DNA of 64,000 nt, taken from assembly GCF_017751145.1 (NCBI RefSeq), contig NZ_CP046640.1:3204137-3268136 (forward strand), read 5' to 3'. The notes under the pieces are model-generated. The model did not search any database. It was given only the letters and a program-made list of their open reading frames with translations, and had not been told where the DNA came from. Below, piece after piece: positions 53,135-63,166 of the stretch. This DNA is from Iocasia fonsfrigidae (lineage in GTDB: Bacteria; Bacillota; Halanaerobiia; Halanaerobiales; DTU029). Position 1 is the stretch's first letter. Each line of letters opens with the position of its first letter. Made by a program: the position numbers and the translations under genes.

Positions 53135-53875
53135 TTAATAAAAAACTTCCAGGAGTGTCAAGCCCTGGGCAGGTGCTGTAAAACCTGCCTTCTCTCTTTT
53201 ACCTGACTCAATTATCTCTTTTACCTTATTATATGGTATTTTGCCTGTTCCTATTTCAATTAATGTACCTACTATAATTCTGACCATATTATAAAGAAAA
53301 CCATTTCCTATTATCTCAACCCAAATCTCAGTTTCTTTATTTATGACTTCAAGTAATTCAATCGTTCTAACTGTATCCTGCATAGAACTCCCTGCTGACT
53401 GAAAAGAAACAAAATCATGAGTCCCTTCAAAATATCGAGCCGCCTCTAACATTAATTGATAATCCAGGGGATGAATATAATGATATACATAATTTCTATT
53501 AAAAACAGAGGCCCTTCTTTGATTATAGATTCTATAACGATATTTTTTCCCTTTAGCATCATAACGAGCATGAAACTCAGGTTCAACCTCCTCAGCTATC
53601 TTACAGGAAATATCAGCTGGTATTAATCGATTTAAAGCCCTGGAAATTCTATCAGTTGGTATATTGACATTAATAAAAAAATTGGCTACCTGGCCAAGGG
53701 CATGAACCCCTGCATCAGTACGACCAGCAGCAGTTAAGCCTACCGGTCCTTTATTTATCTTGCTAAGACTCTTCTCAAGTACCCCCTGTATTGTTTTAGT
53801 GGTATTTTTCTGTTTCTGCCAGCCACTATAATTAGTTCCATCATATTCCAGAGTTATTTTGATATTCCTTTTCAT
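53135..53875 (-). CDS. truA: tRNA pseudouridine(38-40) synthase
   Basis: This 246-residue enzyme has the start ATG at 53875 with AGGTGG 5 bases upstream. It begins MKRNIKITLEYDGTNYSGWQ. The catalytic Asp lies in AAGRTDAGVHALGQVANF (about residue 52), followed by FHARYDAKGKKYRYRIYN and GNGFLYNMVRIIVGTLIEIG. It modifies the anticodon stem of many tRNAs. It follows the ECF transporter genes, the usual Bacillota order, but is separated from ecfT by an R1 repeat. Confidence 0.97.
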   Translation of the reverse strand: MKRNIKITLEYDGTNYSGWQKQKNTTKTIQGVLEKSLSKINKGPVGLTAAGRTDAGVHALGQVANFFINVNIPTDRISRALNRLIPADISCKIAEEVEPEFHARYDAKGKKYRYRIYNQRRASVFNRNYVYHYIHPLDYQLMLEAARYFEGTHDFVSFQSAGSSMQDTVRTIELLEVINKETEIWVEIIGNGFLYNMVRIIVGTLIEIGTGKIPYNKVKEIIESGKREKAGFTAPAQGLTLLEVFY

Positions 53876-53899
53876 AAATACCACCTAAATAAAGCTAAG

Positions 53900-53975
53900 A
53901 GAATCTGTTCGAAAAGTATCAGTATATACACTGGGATTATATAATCCCCTATTTATACCTTTTCAAACACACACT
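53900..53975. repeat. Dispersed palindromic repeat R1, copy C (compact form)
   Basis: The left end is CTGTTCGAAAAGTATCAGTA, as in copies A and B. The two inner arms are fused into GGGATTATATAATCCC. The right end is CTATTTATACCTTTTCAAAC, matching copy B. It occupies the whole gap between ecfT and truA, and its edge touches the ecfT stop codon. Confidence 0.85.
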
Positions 53976-54765
53976 AAAAGAAACTAATACCGATTCCCAT
54001 GAGAATTGAAATAATAAGTGCAATAATATCATTGGGTTTTATCTGTAACTGGTGTAGTCGTGTTCTTCCTTCACCACCATGGTAACAGCGCGATTCCATA
54101 GCAAGAGCAAGGTCATCAGCCCGCCTGAAAGCACTAATAAAAAGTGGAACCAGTAATGGAATCAGATTTTTAGCCCTTTGAATTATATTACCACTTTCAA
54201 AGTCAGCACCCCGGGCCATCTGTGCCTTCATTATCTTTTCAGCCTCTTCTAATAGAGTGGGGATAAACCTTAAAGCAATTGTCATCATCATAGCTAATTC
54301 TCCTGCAGGAACACCAAATCTCTTCAAGGGATTTAATAAATACTCAATACCATCAGTAAGCTGTAAGGGTGAGGTAGTCAGGGTCAAAAGTGAAGTAAAC
54401 ATTATCAATAGTAATATACGGCTCACCATAAATAAACCTGTAAATAACCCTTCTTCTTCAATACTAATAAAACGCCATTCCCAGATAACACGTCCACCTT
54501 TAGTTAAAAAAATATGGAGTAGGAATGTCAGTATAATCAAAAAGAATATCGGCTTTAATCCCTTAATAACACGCATAGCTGGCAGACGTGATAAAAAAAT
54601 AACAAAGATAATAAAAACAAAAAAAATCCCAAAACCAAGGAACTGATTAATAAAAAAAAGTGCTGTTATAAGTAAAATAGTAATTATTATCTTAATACGT
54701 GAATCCAGACTATGAACAGGAGAATCACCTGGTATATATTGGCCTACTGTAATGTCTTTTAACAT
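53974..54765 (-). CDS. ecfT: ECF transporter transmembrane subunit EcfT
   Basis: This 263-residue membrane protein has about five helices. The coupling motif is QMARGADFESGN (the ARG box, about residues 183-194), with a second helix READDLALAMESRCYHGG-type stretch (RADDLALAMESRCY). It forms the shared energizing module with the two ATPases encoded just upstream and serves different vitamin or metal S components. No S component is encoded nearby. The one-base overlap with ecfA2 indicates a single transcript. Confidence 0.95.
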   Translation of the reverse strand: MLKDITVGQYIPGDSPVHSLDSRIKIIITILLITALFFINQFLGFGIFFVFIIFVIFLSRLPAMRVIKGLKPIFFLIILTFLLHIFLTKGGRVIWEWRFISIEEEGLFTGLFMVSRILLLIMFTSLLTLTTSPLQLTDGIEYLLNPLKRFGVPAGELAMMMTIALRFIPTLLEEAEKIMKAQMARGADFESGNIIQRAKNLIPLLVPLFISAFRRADDLALAMESRCYHGGEGRTRLHQLQIKPNDIIALIISILMGIGISFF

Positions 54766-55616
54766 CAGCTAATTCCCCTCATTTCCCGTGAAATCTCACT
54801 AATGGCTTCAGACATTGTAAAAATATTTGTCCTGACACCTTTCCCCTTTTGTTTTAAGCGCCAGAGTATTTCTGTGATCTCCGGCAGATCAAGAGCCAGT
54901 CTCCTTATTTTTTCAACCTGTCCAAAGACTTCCTGAGGAGAACCGTCAAGGGCAATCCTACCTTGATTCATCACAAGCACCCTGCTGCTGAGTCTAGCTA
55001 TCTCTTCCATACGGTGTGATATTAATATAATCGTCATATCATACTGATTATATAAGTGCTTTAATAGATTGATTAATTGTTCCCTACCCTGGGGATCCAG
55101 ACCAGCAGATGGTTCATCAAGTATCAAGGCCTGTGGCTTCATGGCCAAAACCCCGGCAAAAGCAACCTTTCTCTGCTGCCCCCCACTTAAATTAAAGGGA
55201 GAACGCGTTTTGAAAGCAGCAAAATCAAGTCCCACCAGTTTCATTGCCTCTTCAACCCTTTCCTGAATTTCTTTATTACTTAAACCCAGGTTACGAGGTC
55301 CAAAAGCAATATCATCATAAACTGTTTCTTCAAAAAGTTGATGTTCTGGATACTGAAAAACCAGACCAATCTTACGCCTGATCTCTTTTAAATTAATCTT
55401 TTCCTTAGTAATATCCTGTCCATCTACTACAACACTACCAGTAGTAGGTTTTATTAATCCATTTAACAACTGTACTAATGTTGATTTTCCTGAACCAGTA
55501 TGTCCAATCAAACCGATAAACTCATTGTCCTGAATGCTTAAATTCACTTTATCCAGGGCCTTATGTTCATCTCCCTGTTTATAGATGTGTGTTACATTTT
55601 CCACCTTTATGAACAT
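54765..55616 (-). CDS. ecfA2: ECF transporter ATPase EcfA2
   Basis: This 283-residue ABC ATPase has Walker A GHTGSGKSTL (about 37-46), Q-loop FQYPEHQLFEETVYDDIAFGP, signature LSGGQQRKVAFAGVLA and Walker B ALILDEPSAGLDP. It pairs with EcfA1 and EcfT in the energy-coupling-factor module. It overlaps both neighbours, by 10 bases with ecfA1 and one with ecfT. Confidence 0.96.
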   Translation of the reverse strand: MFIKVENVTHIYKQGDEHKALDKVNLSIQDNEFIGLIGHTGSGKSTLVQLLNGLIKPTTGSVVVDGQDITKEKINLKEIRRKIGLVFQYPEHQLFEETVYDDIAFGPRNLGLSNKEIQERVEEAMKLVGLDFAAFKTRSPFNLSGGQQRKVAFAGVLAMKPQALILDEPSAGLDPQGREQLINLLKHLYNQYDMTIILISHRMEEIARLSSRVLVMNQGRIALDGSPQEVFGQVEKIRRLALDLPEITEILWRLKQKGKGVRTNIFTMSEAISEISREMRGIS

Positions 55617-56425
55617 AAATTACTCACCAACTCATCTATTGACAGTACCTCCGGCAGCTTAATTCCTTTTGTCCTTAAACCATGTGATAGTTCAACAACT
55701 ACCGGCACATCCAAATTAATCTTTTTTAACCCCTCAATATCCTTAAAAATCTCTCTCGGTCTACCTTCTCTAAAGATAGAACCCTGGTTCATCACAACTA
55801 CCCGATCAGCCTTGATTGCTTCTTCCATAAAATGTGTAATATGAATGATAGTAATACCCTTTTCTTTATTTAAAAAAGTAATAGTATCCATGACCTCTTT
55901 CCGCCCCTGAGGATCAAGCATTGCTGTAGGTTCATCAAGGACTATACAGGATGGTTCCATAGCTATGATACCAGCTATAGCAATCCTTTGTTTTTGGCCA
56001 CCTGATAATTTATGAGGGGCTTTTTTTTCATACCCTGACATACCCACCATTTCAAGGGAGTTGTTGATACGCTTCCTGATCTCGGCTGCAGGTATCCCCA
56101 GATTTTCTGGGCCAAAAGCAATATCATCTTCTACCATAGTAGCAATCAATTGATTATCTGGATTCTGGAATACCATTCCAACCCTCTGACGGATCTTTAA
56201 ACGGTTTTCTTCAGCACGGGTATTTAATCCATCTACTATAATCTCTCCTGCTGTAGGCAGCAATAAAACATTTAATAATTTAGCAAGGGTAGATTTTCCA
56301 GAACCATTTCCACCAATTACAGCAACAAATTCACCAGCCTCTATTGATAAATTAATATCATATAAGGCCGGTTCTTCCAGTTGACTATATACAAAATCTA
56401 CCCCTTTTACTTCTAACAATCCCAT
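55607..56425 (-). CDS. ecfA1: ECF transporter ATPase EcfA1
   Basis: This 272-residue ABC ATPase has Walker A GGNGSGKSTLAKLLNVLLLPTAGE, Q-loop FQNPDNQLIATMVEDDIAFGPENLGIP, signature LSGGQKQRIAIAGIIA and Walker B CIVLDEPTAMLDP. It is the first gene of ecfA1-ecfA2-ecfT and follows rplQ by 19 bases, so the module is probably co-transcribed with the end of the alpha operon. Confidence 0.96.
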   Translation of the reverse strand: MGLLEVKGVDFVYSQLEEPALYDINLSIEAGEFVAVIGGNGSGKSTLAKLLNVLLLPTAGEIIVDGLNTRAEENRLKIRQRVGMVFQNPDNQLIATMVEDDIAFGPENLGIPAAEIRKRINNSLEMVGMSGYEKKAPHKLSGGQKQRIAIAGIIAMEPSCIVLDEPTAMLDPQGRKEVMDTITFLNKEKGITIIHITHFMEEAIKADRVVVMNQGSIFREGRPREIFKDIEGLKKINLDVPVVVELSHGLRTKGIKLPEVLSIDELVSNLCS

Positions 56426-56444
56426 CTTAATAACACCTGCATTC

Positions 56445-56786
56445 CTATTCTACCAGTTCAATAATCGCCTTTTCACTGGCATCGCCCCTCCGGGGATACA
56501 TCTTAAGTATTCTGGTATATCCCCCTGGCCGATCAGAAAACCTGGGAGCAATTTCATCAAACAATCTCTGAACGATTTCTTTATCTTTGATACGTTTTAA
56601 TACCTTACGGCGGGAACTTAGATCATTCTTCTGGGCTGTTGTAATCATTTTTTCAGCCATTGGTCTTAATTCCTTAGCCTTGGGCAGTGTAGTCTCCAGG
56701 CGTTCATGTCTAAAAAAATCAGTCAGCAGATTATTAAACATCGCCTTACGATGTGGAGTTGTTTTACCTAATTTACGCTGAGGCAT
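56445..56786 (-). CDS. rplQ: Ribosomal protein L17 (bL17)
   Basis: This 113-residue 50S protein starts MPQRKLGKTTPHRKAMFNNL. RHERLETTLPKAKELRPMAEKMIT and the C-terminal GGYTRILKMYPRRGDASEKAIIELV are typical. It lies 15 bases after rpoA in the classic alpha-operon order. Confidence 0.98.
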   Translation of the reverse strand: MPQRKLGKTTPHRKAMFNNLLTDFFRHERLETTLPKAKELRPMAEKMITTAQKNDLSSRRKVLKRIKDKEIVQRLFDEIAPRFSDRPGGYTRILKMYPRRGDASEKAIIELVE

Positions 56787-56801
56787 ATATCATCCCTCCT
56801 T

Positions 56802-57746
56802 TTAAATTTCTGGTTCCTTTAAATCTAGTTCAAGCTCTGTTAATTTTTCTTTAATCTCCAGTAATGATTTTTTTCCAAGATTTCTAACCTTCATCAGGTC
56901 ATCTTCTGTCTTACTGGTCAATTCCCCTACTGTGTTAATACCAGCACGTTTAAGACAATTAGAAGAACGAACAGATAATTCAAGTTCTTCAATAGTAGTA
57001 TCAAAAATCTTATCCTTTTCTTCTTCTTCTTTTTCTACCATTATTTCAACATCATTTACTTCATCTGTCAAATTAATAAAGAGTTCAAGATGTTCAGTCA
57101 TAATTTTAGAAGAAAGACTTACTGCATCTTCAGGTGAAATACTGCCATTGGTGATCACCTCTAATACCAGTCTATCGTAATCAGTCACCTGACCAACCCT
57201 GGTATTTTCAACCTTAAAATTAGCTCTTTCAATTGGACTGAAAGAGGAATCAATAGGAATCAGGCCAATAATTTTATCAAAATGTTCCTGATTCTCCTCA
57301 GCAGTAACATACCCCCTACCCCTTTCAACAGTAGCTTCCAGGACTAAACTGCCATCTTCAGATAAGGTAGCAATATGATGATCCTTATTAATTATCTCCA
57401 GATCACCAGATGTTTTAAAATCACCGGCAGTAACCTCACCCTCACCCTCTACATTAAGGGTGATTTTCTCAATCCCATTACCAGTATACTTAATAACAAC
57501 CTCTTTTAAATTAAGGATTATTTCTGATACATCTTCTACTACACCTGGTACAGTAGAAAATTCATGTCTCACTCCATCAAACTTTACTGATGTAATAGCT
57601 GCTCCAGGGAGAGAAGAAAGAAGTATTCTTCTCAAGGAATTGCCAAGGGTAGTACCATAACCCCTTTCCAGTGGAGCAACCTCAAATTTACCTACCTTTT
57701 TGTCACTTTCAACTATCTCTACACGAGGCTTTTCTATTTCTATCAT
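56802..57746 (-). CDS. rpoA: RNA polymerase alpha subunit
   Basis: This 314-residue protein has an N-terminal assembly domain ([32 protein letters not shown]) and a C-terminal DNA- and activator-binding domain (from about 245; [53 protein letters not shown]). An acidic linker separates them. It sits between rpsD and rplQ. Confidence 0.98.
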   Translation of the reverse strand: MIEIEKPRVEIVESDKKVGKFEVAPLERGYGTTLGNSLRRILLSSLPGAAITSVKFDGVRHEFSTVPGVVEDVSEIILNLKEVVIKYTGNGIEKITLNVEGEGEVTAGDFKTSGDLEIINKDHHIATLSEDGSLVLEATVERGRGYVTAEENQEHFDKIIGLIPIDSSFSPIERANFKVENTRVGQVTDYDRLVLEVITNGSISPEDAVSLSSKIMTEHLELFINLTDEVNDVEIMVEKEEEEKDKIFDTTIEELELSVRSSNCLKRAGINTVGELTSKTEDDLMKVRNLGKKSLLEIKEKLTELELDLKEPEI

Positions 57747-57812
57747 TAACGCGATACCCTCCTTTTAGAAGGACAAAATATCTTAACAAATACAGCAATT
57801 TCACTCCGCTGA

Positions 57813-58439
57813 TTACCTGGAATAAAACTCTACAATTAAGTGTTCTTCAACAGGATAATCTATATCTTCCCTTGTAGGGAGTGAAACAACCTTTCCCTCT
57901 GCCTTTTCAAGGTTAACACTTAACCAATCTGGTGTGGTAATTTCAGAGTTGAATTCAAATACATCTTTAAATCTCTTGCCTTTACGACTCGCATCCTTAA
58001 CAGCAATTACATCATCAACATCAACCTGATATGAAGGAATATTTACCTTCTTACCATTTACCAGTATATGTCCATGAAGGACAAATTGTCTTGCTTCATT
58101 ACGTGATGTAGCAAAACCCATCCGATAAACAGTATTATCCAGTCTTCTTTCTAATAACTGTAAAAAGTTTTCACCAGTAACTCCCGGCATATTCTCAGCC
58201 TTTGCAAAGTAATTCCCGTATTGCTTTTCTAATATACCATAAATCCTTCTTACTTTTTGTTTTTCTCTTAGCTGAAGACCATATTCAGATAATTTAATTC
58301 GACCCTGACCATGTTCTCCAGGGGGATAAGCACGGCGTTCAATTGCACATTTATCAGTATAACAACGTTCCCCTTTAAGATATAGTTTCTCACCTTCACG
58401 GCGACATAATCTACAAACAGAACCCCTATATCTTGCCAT
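57813..58439 (-). CDS. rpsD: Ribosomal protein S4 (uS4), zinc-binding form
   Basis: This 208-residue primary 30S binder starts [32 protein letters not shown]; four cysteines form a zinc site (C+ type). The S4 RNA-binding domain follows ([38 protein letters not shown]). S4 often represses its own operon. The gene is in the standard position between rpsK and rpoA. Confidence 0.98.
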   Translation of the reverse strand: MARYRGSVCRLCRREGEKLYLKGERCYTDKCAIERRAYPPGEHGQGRIKLSEYGLQLREKQKVRRIYGILEKQYGNYFAKAENMPGVTGENFLQLLERRLDNTVYRMGFATSRNEARQFVLHGHILVNGKKVNIPSYQVDVDDVIAVKDASRKGKRFKDVFEFNSEITTPDWLSVNLEKAEGKVVSLPTREDIDYPVEEHLIVEFYSR

Positions 58440-58482
58440 TTATTTGCACCTCCATTTACATTATAAACAGTTTTATAGTATT

Positions 58483-58881
58483 TTAAACTCTGCGTCTTTT
58501 AGGTGGACGACATCCATTATGAGGAATAGGAGTAATATCCTTGATAAGGGTAACATTTAAACCTGCTGCCTGAAGAGACCTAATAGCTGATTCTCTACCT
58601 GAGCCTGGTCCCTTAACAAAGATCTCTATCTCCTTAACCCCCTGGTCTACTGCCTGTTGGGCGGCATCTTCTGCAGCAATCTGAGCTGCAAAAGGAGTAC
58701 TCTTTCGTGAACCTTCATAACCAACCTTACCAGAACTTGACCAGGCAACTACATTTCCCTTATCATCAGTAATACTAATAATTGTATTATTAAAAGTAGA
58801 CCTAATATGGGCCTGACCTTTATCAATATTACGTTTAATCTTTTTCTTGCTCTTTTTAACCCTTTTCTTTGCCTTAGCCAT
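58483..58881 (-). CDS. rpsK: Ribosomal protein S11 (uS11)
   Basis: This 132-residue 30S platform protein has [44 protein letters not shown] and the C-terminal [18 protein letters not shown], both diagnostic. A basic start ([14 protein letters not shown]) precedes the fold. It lies 19 bases after rpsM. Confidence 0.98.
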   Translation of the reverse strand: MAKAKKRVKKSKKKIKRNIDKGQAHIRSTFNNTIISITDDKGNVVAWSSSGKVGYEGSRKSTPFAAQIAAEDAAQQAVDQGVKEIEIFVKGPGSGRESAIRSLQAAGLNVTLIKDITPIPHNGCRPPKRRRV

Positions 58882-58900
58882 CTATTTACCTCCTCTTCGA

Positions 58901-59272
58901 TTATTCAGCCTTTCTCCTGATTCCAACAGTCTTTTTAGGCCCTTTACGTGTACGGGCATTTGTCTTAGTACGTTGTCCGCGTACTGGCAGTCCTCTCCTG
59001 TGGCGAAGCCCACGATAACTACCAATATCCATCAAACGTTTAATATTGCCCCGCACTTCACGTCTCAGCTCTCCTTCAACCTGATATTTATCTATTTCTT
59101 CCCTGAGTTTGGCTATCTCAGCTTCAGTCAGGTCTTTCACCCTGGTATCAGCATTAACACCAGTGGCTTCAATTATTTTATTAGCAGTAGAACGGCCTAT
59201 CCCATAAATATAAGTCAACCCGATTACTACCCTTTTATTTCTTGGAAGATCTACACCTTCTATACGTGCCAA
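58901..59272 (-). CDS. rpsM: Ribosomal protein S13 (uS13)
   Basis: This 123-residue protein starts at a TTG (59272) with GGAGGTG upstream and reads [28 protein letters not shown]. The C-terminus has [28 protein letters not shown]. It contacts the head of the 30S subunit and the P-site tRNA. Confidence 0.98.
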   Translation of the reverse strand: MARIEGVDLPRNKRVVIGLTYIYGIGRSTANKIIEATGVNADTRVKDLTEAEIAKLREEIDKYQVEGELRREVRGNIKRLMDIGSYRGLRHRRGLPVRGQRTKTNARTRKGPKKTVGIRRKAE

Positions 59273-59291
59273 ATTAGTTCACCTCCATTTA

Positions 59292-59405
59292 TTATCCTTG
59301 ACGTTGTTTATGCTTGGGGTTTTCACAGATTACCATTACTTTACCTTTCCGCCTGATTATTTTACATTTATCACAGATAGGTTTAACTGATGGCCTAACC
59401 TTCAC
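59292..59405 (-). CDS. rpmJ: Ribosomal protein L36 (bL36), zinc-binding form
   Basis: This 37-residue protein uses a GTG start at 59405, with GAGGTGAAGG at the start region. [20 protein letters not shown] followed by [17 protein letters not shown] contains the C-C-C-H zinc set (CDKC, CENPKH). It is the standard small gene between infA and rpsM. Confidence 0.97.
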   Translation of the reverse strand: MKVRPSVKPICDKCKIIRRKGKVMVICENPKHKQRQG

Positions 59406-59432
59406 CTCTATCACCCCTTAATCTTTATATTA

Positions 59433-59657
59433 TTATTTGGCCTTATGACGATAAGTGATTCTCCCCCGGCTTAGGTCATAGGGAGATAATTCAACTGTAA
59501 CCTTATCACCTGGTAAGATCCGGATGAAATTCATCCTCATTTTTCCTGAAACATGGGCCAAAACCTTATGACCATTGTCAAGCTCAACCCTGAACATTGC
59601 ATTAGGAAGTGGTTCTACAACCGTTCCCTGAACTTCAATAGGTTCCTCTTTTGCCAT
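59433..59657 (-). CDS. infA: Translation initiation factor IF-1
   Basis: This 74-residue OB-fold protein has the ATG at 59657 and GGAGG 12 bases upstream. It reads [51 protein letters not shown], followed by [17 protein letters not shown], a full match to the family. It lies 4 bases after the KOW-domain gene. Confidence 0.98.
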   Translation of the reverse strand: MAKEEPIEVQGTVVEPLPNAMFRVELDNGHKVLAHVSGKMRMNFIRILPGDKVTVELSPYDLSRGRITYRHKAK

Positions 59658-59661
59658 ATAG

Positions 59662-59946
59662 TCATTTAGCCTCCTCATTTTTCTGATAATCTTTAATCGC
59701 CTTTTTTATGTCCTCATTCCGAACGCGTTTTCCTTCTAATAACCATATAGAAATTTCTCCAAAATGATATCCTGCTGGTCTCACATGTTTAATATTCTTA
59801 CGTTTGGGGTTTTCAATCCTTTTCTTATCCCCATCAGAAACCTGTATATAGTCTTCATCAACAATTTTAACTACTAGATAATATTTACCTTCATCTCTAC
59901 CAGCTGTTGAAATAACCAGGTCACCTAATTCAAATCGAGAACTCAT
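59662..59946 (-). CDS. KOW-domain RNA-binding protein (L14e-like)
   Basis: This 94-residue protein starts [22 protein letters not shown], an N-terminal KOW motif as in eukaryotic/archaeal L14e. It continues with basic stretches ([19 protein letters not shown]). Such small genes are found between map and infA in many clostridia. The role is unproven but presumably concerns the ribosome or RNA. Confidence 0.85.
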   Translation of the reverse strand: MSSRFELGDLVISTAGRDEGKYYLVVKIVDEDYIQVSDGDKKRIENPKRKNIKHVRPAGYHFGEISIWLLEGKRVRNEDIKKAIKDYQKNEEAK

Positions 59947-60019
59947 AACTTCAACTCCATTTACTTAAAGACCACTGGATATTATATCACATTATTGATA
60001 TCCAGTTCAATCCCTGTTT

Positions 60020-60769
60020 CTATACTTTACTAAGGATTTCTGGCCCATTATCTGTAATAACAATAGTATTTTCATAATGAGCTGATAATTTCCTGTCTTC
60101 AGTTACTACAGTCCACTCGTCAACAAGTGTTTTAACACGAAATGTACCCACATTTACCATGGGTTCTATCGCCAGTGTCATACCTTTTTTGAGTAAAGGA
60201 CCTCGACCGGGGGAACCAAAATTGGGTATCTGCGGGGATTCATGCATCTCTCTACCTATACCGTGTCCCACATAATCCCGGACAACCGAAAATCCCTTTC
60301 CTTCAACAAATTTTTGAATTTGATTTGATATATCAGTTAACCTATTTCCAGGATAAGCCTTTTCTATCCCTTGAAAAAAGGACTGCTCTGTAACCTCAAT
60401 CAGTTCTCTGGCCTGATTACTAATCTTACCAACCCCAAATGAACGGGCAGCATCACCATGAAATCCTTCATAAAAAGCACCAATATCCAGGCTGAGCAGA
60501 TCCCCGTCTTCAACACGCCTTTTTTTGCTGGGAATACCATGTACTACCTCTTCATTGATTGAAACGCAAACAGATGCCGGATACCCCCTATACCCTTTAA
60601 ATGATGGAACTGCACCTTTGTTTCTAATAAACTCCTCACCAAGCCTATCTATCTCAGCAGTTGTAATGCCAACAACTATCATTTCCTTAAGGAAATGATG
60701 AGTTTCAGCAACTATCTGATTAGCCTGGCGCATTATATTAATCTCTCTGGGAGACTTCAGGACAATCAT
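60020..60769 (-). CDS. map: Methionine aminopeptidase, type I
   Basis: This 249-residue metalloprotease removes the initiator Met from new proteins. Metal ligands are visible in LLSLDIGAFYEGFHGDAARSF (two Asp), DYVGHGIGREMHESP (His), LAIEPMVNVG (Glu) and HYENTIVITDNGPEIL (Glu). Its start touches the adk stop, so the two are coupled. Confidence 0.97.
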   Translation of the reverse strand: MIVLKSPREINIMRQANQIVAETHHFLKEMIVVGITTAEIDRLGEEFIRNKGAVPSFKGYRGYPASVCVSINEEVVHGIPSKKRRVEDGDLLSLDIGAFYEGFHGDAARSFGVGKISNQARELIEVTEQSFFQGIEKAYPGNRLTDISNQIQKFVEGKGFSVVRDYVGHGIGREMHESPQIPNFGSPGRGPLLKKGMTLAIEPMVNVGTFRVKTLVDEWTVVTEDRKLSAHYENTIVITDNGPEILSKV

Positions 60770-61417
60770 TTATAAATCCACCTCTATTTTCCCTTTTATC
60801 TGTTCAAACACCCCATCTATACTATCGCCCTGAACGGTCACTAATATATCTCTCTTACGGTAATAATCAATAAGCTTCTTTAACCTTTTAGCGTGTGCTT
60901 GTATCCTATGCCTTATTGTTTCTTCTTGATCATCACTACGCTGTATTAGCTTACTTCCACATTTATCACAAATACCCTCTTTTAAAGGTGGATTAAATTC
61001 TAAATGATAGGAAGCACCACATTCAAGACAAACCCTTCTACCAGACAGTCTTTTAACCAGACGATTACTGGCAACCTTAATATATATTGCAAAATCTAGT
61101 TTCTTACCTGCTCCATTTAAAAAATCTGTAAGTGCCTTAGCCTGTTGTAGGGTTCTGGGAAAGCCATCGAGAATAAAGCCCTTAGCCAAATCAAGTTCTA
61201 GAAGATATTTTTTAACCATTTTAATAGTATCTTCATCAGGAACGAGTTCCCCTCTATCTATATATTGCTTAGCCTTTTTCCCTAATGGTGTTCCCTCATC
61301 AATTAACCGCCTAAAAATATCACCAGTCGCAATATGAGGCAGGCCGGTCTCACGGCTAATCAATTTAGCCTGTGTTCCTTTTCCGGCACCAGGCAAACCC
61401 AATAATATCAGGTTCAT
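60770..61417 (-). CDS. adk: Adenylate kinase, zinc-lid form
   Basis: This 215-residue enzyme interconverts ATP, AMP and ADP. The P-loop is GLPGAGKGTQ (residues 7-16). FILDGFPRTLQQA and RRVCLECGASYHLEFNPP...CDKCG show a lid with four cysteines, the zinc-binding form of Gram-positive bacteria. It is located between secY and map as usual. Confidence 0.98.
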   Translation of the reverse strand: MNLILLGLPGAGKGTQAKLISRETGLPHIATGDIFRRLIDEGTPLGKKAKQYIDRGELVPDEDTIKMVKKYLLELDLAKGFILDGFPRTLQQAKALTDFLNGAGKKLDFAIYIKVASNRLVKRLSGRRVCLECGASYHLEFNPPLKEGICDKCGSKLIQRSDDQEETIRHRIQAHAKRLKKLIDYYRKRDILVTVQGDSIDGVFEQIKGKIEVDL

Positions 61418-61443
61418 AATCCTCCCCCTTTTACTCCATATGC

Positions 61444-62706
61444 CTACTTCATAAAACCTTCATAATGTCTCATCAAAAGATGTGATTCAATCTGCTGCAT
61501 TGTCTGTAAGGCTACACCTGTCATAATTAGAAGTGATGTACCACCAAAACTTATTGCTACACCAGTAAGCGGACGAATAATAAAAGGTAATAAGGCGATA
61601 AATGTCAAAAACATCGCCCCGGCCAAAGTTACCCTGAGCACTACCCTTTCTAGATAATTTACTGTAGCTTTACCCGGCCTGATTCCTGGTATAAAACCAC
61701 CATATTTTTTCATATTTTCCGCTACATCTTCTGGGTCAAAGGTAAAAGCAGTCCAGAAGTAAGTAAAGAAGAAAATCATCAGTGCATATAAAAATAAATA
61801 GAATGGCTGACCAGGTGCCAGTATATCAGCTAATCCCTGTGCCCAACCAAAAGGAAGGACCTGGGCAATAACAGTTGGAAACATTAATACTGAGGATGCA
61901 AAAATAACAGGGATAACACCTGCCTGATTTATTTTTAATGGAATATGGGTATTCCTTCCCCCATAAACCCTTCTCCCTACAATCCTTTTAGAATACTGTA
62001 CAGGGATTCTCCTTTCACCCTGCTGGATAAAGATAATGCCAGCAATTATCACTAAAGCCAGAACAGCAAATATCAGTACATTTAAAATTGATATTGAACC
62101 AGCTCTGACCAATTTCAAAGTCTGCCAGATATCCCCGGGAAAACGAGAAATAATTGAGGTGAAGATTATTATTGAAATACCATTACCTATTCCCTTATCA
62201 GTTATCTGTTCACCTAACCACATTAAAAAAGCAGTTCCTGCTGTAAGGCTAATAACAATCAAAAACAGATTAAAAAAATTAGGGTCTTCTACTGCCGGCT
62301 TTACATACATGGTTATTCCATATCCCTGAATTAAAGCCAGAACAATAGTACCGTATCTGGTATACTGTGTCATTTTCTTTTTACCCTCATTACCTTCTTG
62401 CTGCAATTTCTTTAAAGCAGGAATAACACCTGTTAACAGCTGCAGGATAATAGAGGCGGTAATATAAGGTGTAATACTCATAGCAAAAATTGTAAAATTC
62501 CTCAATGCACCACCAGCAAAAAGATCGAGAAAATCAAACACATTTCCAACTCCACCGCCAAATAGCTGTTCCCTCAAAGTAGCTATATTTACCCCCGGAA
62601 CAGGGATAAAAGCACCCAGGCGGTAGATAACCATCATAGAAATAACAAATAAAATTTTCTTCCGTAATTCTTTTACCTTAAAGGCATTGCCTAGAGCAGA
62701 TAACAC
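61444..62706 (-). CDS. secY: Preprotein translocase subunit SecY
   Basis: This 420-residue ten-helix channel protein has FIPVPGVNIATLREQL and FAMSITPYITASIILQLLTGVIP (plug and lateral gate region). QGERRIPVQYSKRIVGRRVYGGRNTHIPLKINQAGVIPVIFASSV is diagnostic. It lies 2 bases after rplO and 27 bases before adk. Confidence 0.98.
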   Translation of the reverse strand: MLSALGNAFKVKELRKKILFVISMMVIYRLGAFIPVPGVNIATLREQLFGGGVGNVFDFLDLFAGGALRNFTIFAMSITPYITASIILQLLTGVIPALKKLQQEGNEGKKKMTQYTRYGTIVLALIQGYGITMYVKPAVEDPNFFNLFLIVISLTAGTAFLMWLGEQITDKGIGNGISIIIFTSIISRFPGDIWQTLKLVRAGSISILNVLIFAVLALVIIAGIIFIQQGERRIPVQYSKRIVGRRVYGGRNTHIPLKINQAGVIPVIFASSVLMFPTVIAQVLPFGWAQGLADILAPGQPFYLFLYALMIFFFTYFWTAFTFDPEDVAENMKKYGGFIPGIRPGKATVNYLERVVLRVTLAGAMFLTFIALLPFIIRPLTGVAISFGGTSLLIMTGVALQTMQQIESHLLMRHYEGFMK

Positions 62707-62707
62707 C

Positions 62708-63151
62708 TTAAATCACCTCTGCCTTTCCGCCAGCTCCCTCTATTTTTTCCTTAGCCGACTTTGTGAAAGCATTGGCTTTGACAACCAGTGCCTTTTCAAT
62801 CTCGCCTTCACCAAGGATCTTTACCCCTGATTTAGCTATTTTATTAATAACACCAGACTCAAGTAATTTCTCCGGGGTTACTTCTTCATTTTTATCAAAT
62901 TTATTTAGTTGATAAACATTTACCTCATTAAATTCTTTTTTGTGAATATTGGTAAATCCCCTTTTTGGTAAACGTCTGAACAGGGGTGTCTGACCACCCT
63001 CAAAAGTAGGTCTAACTCCACCACCAGAACGGGCATTTTGACCATTTGCACCACGTCCTGAAGTATAACCTCTTCCAGAGCCTATACCACGACCTACACG
63101 TTTGCGTTTCTTTTTAGAACCTTTATTAGGTTTCAAATCATGCAGATTCAT
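62708..63151 (-). CDS. rplO: Ribosomal protein L15 (uL15)
   Basis: This 147-residue 50S protein starts [68 protein letters not shown], a complete family signature. It follows rpsE by only 15 bases, and the usual L30 gene is absent from that gap. Confidence 0.98.
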   Translation of the reverse strand: MNLHDLKPNKGSKKKRKRVGRGIGSGRGYTSGRGANGQNARSGGGVRPTFEGGQTPLFRRLPKRGFTNIHKKEFNEVNVYQLNKFDKNEEVTPEKLLESGVINKIAKSGVKILGEGEIEKALVVKANAFTKSAKEKIEGAGGKAEVI

Positions 63152-63166
63152 TTGTCCACCTCCTTA

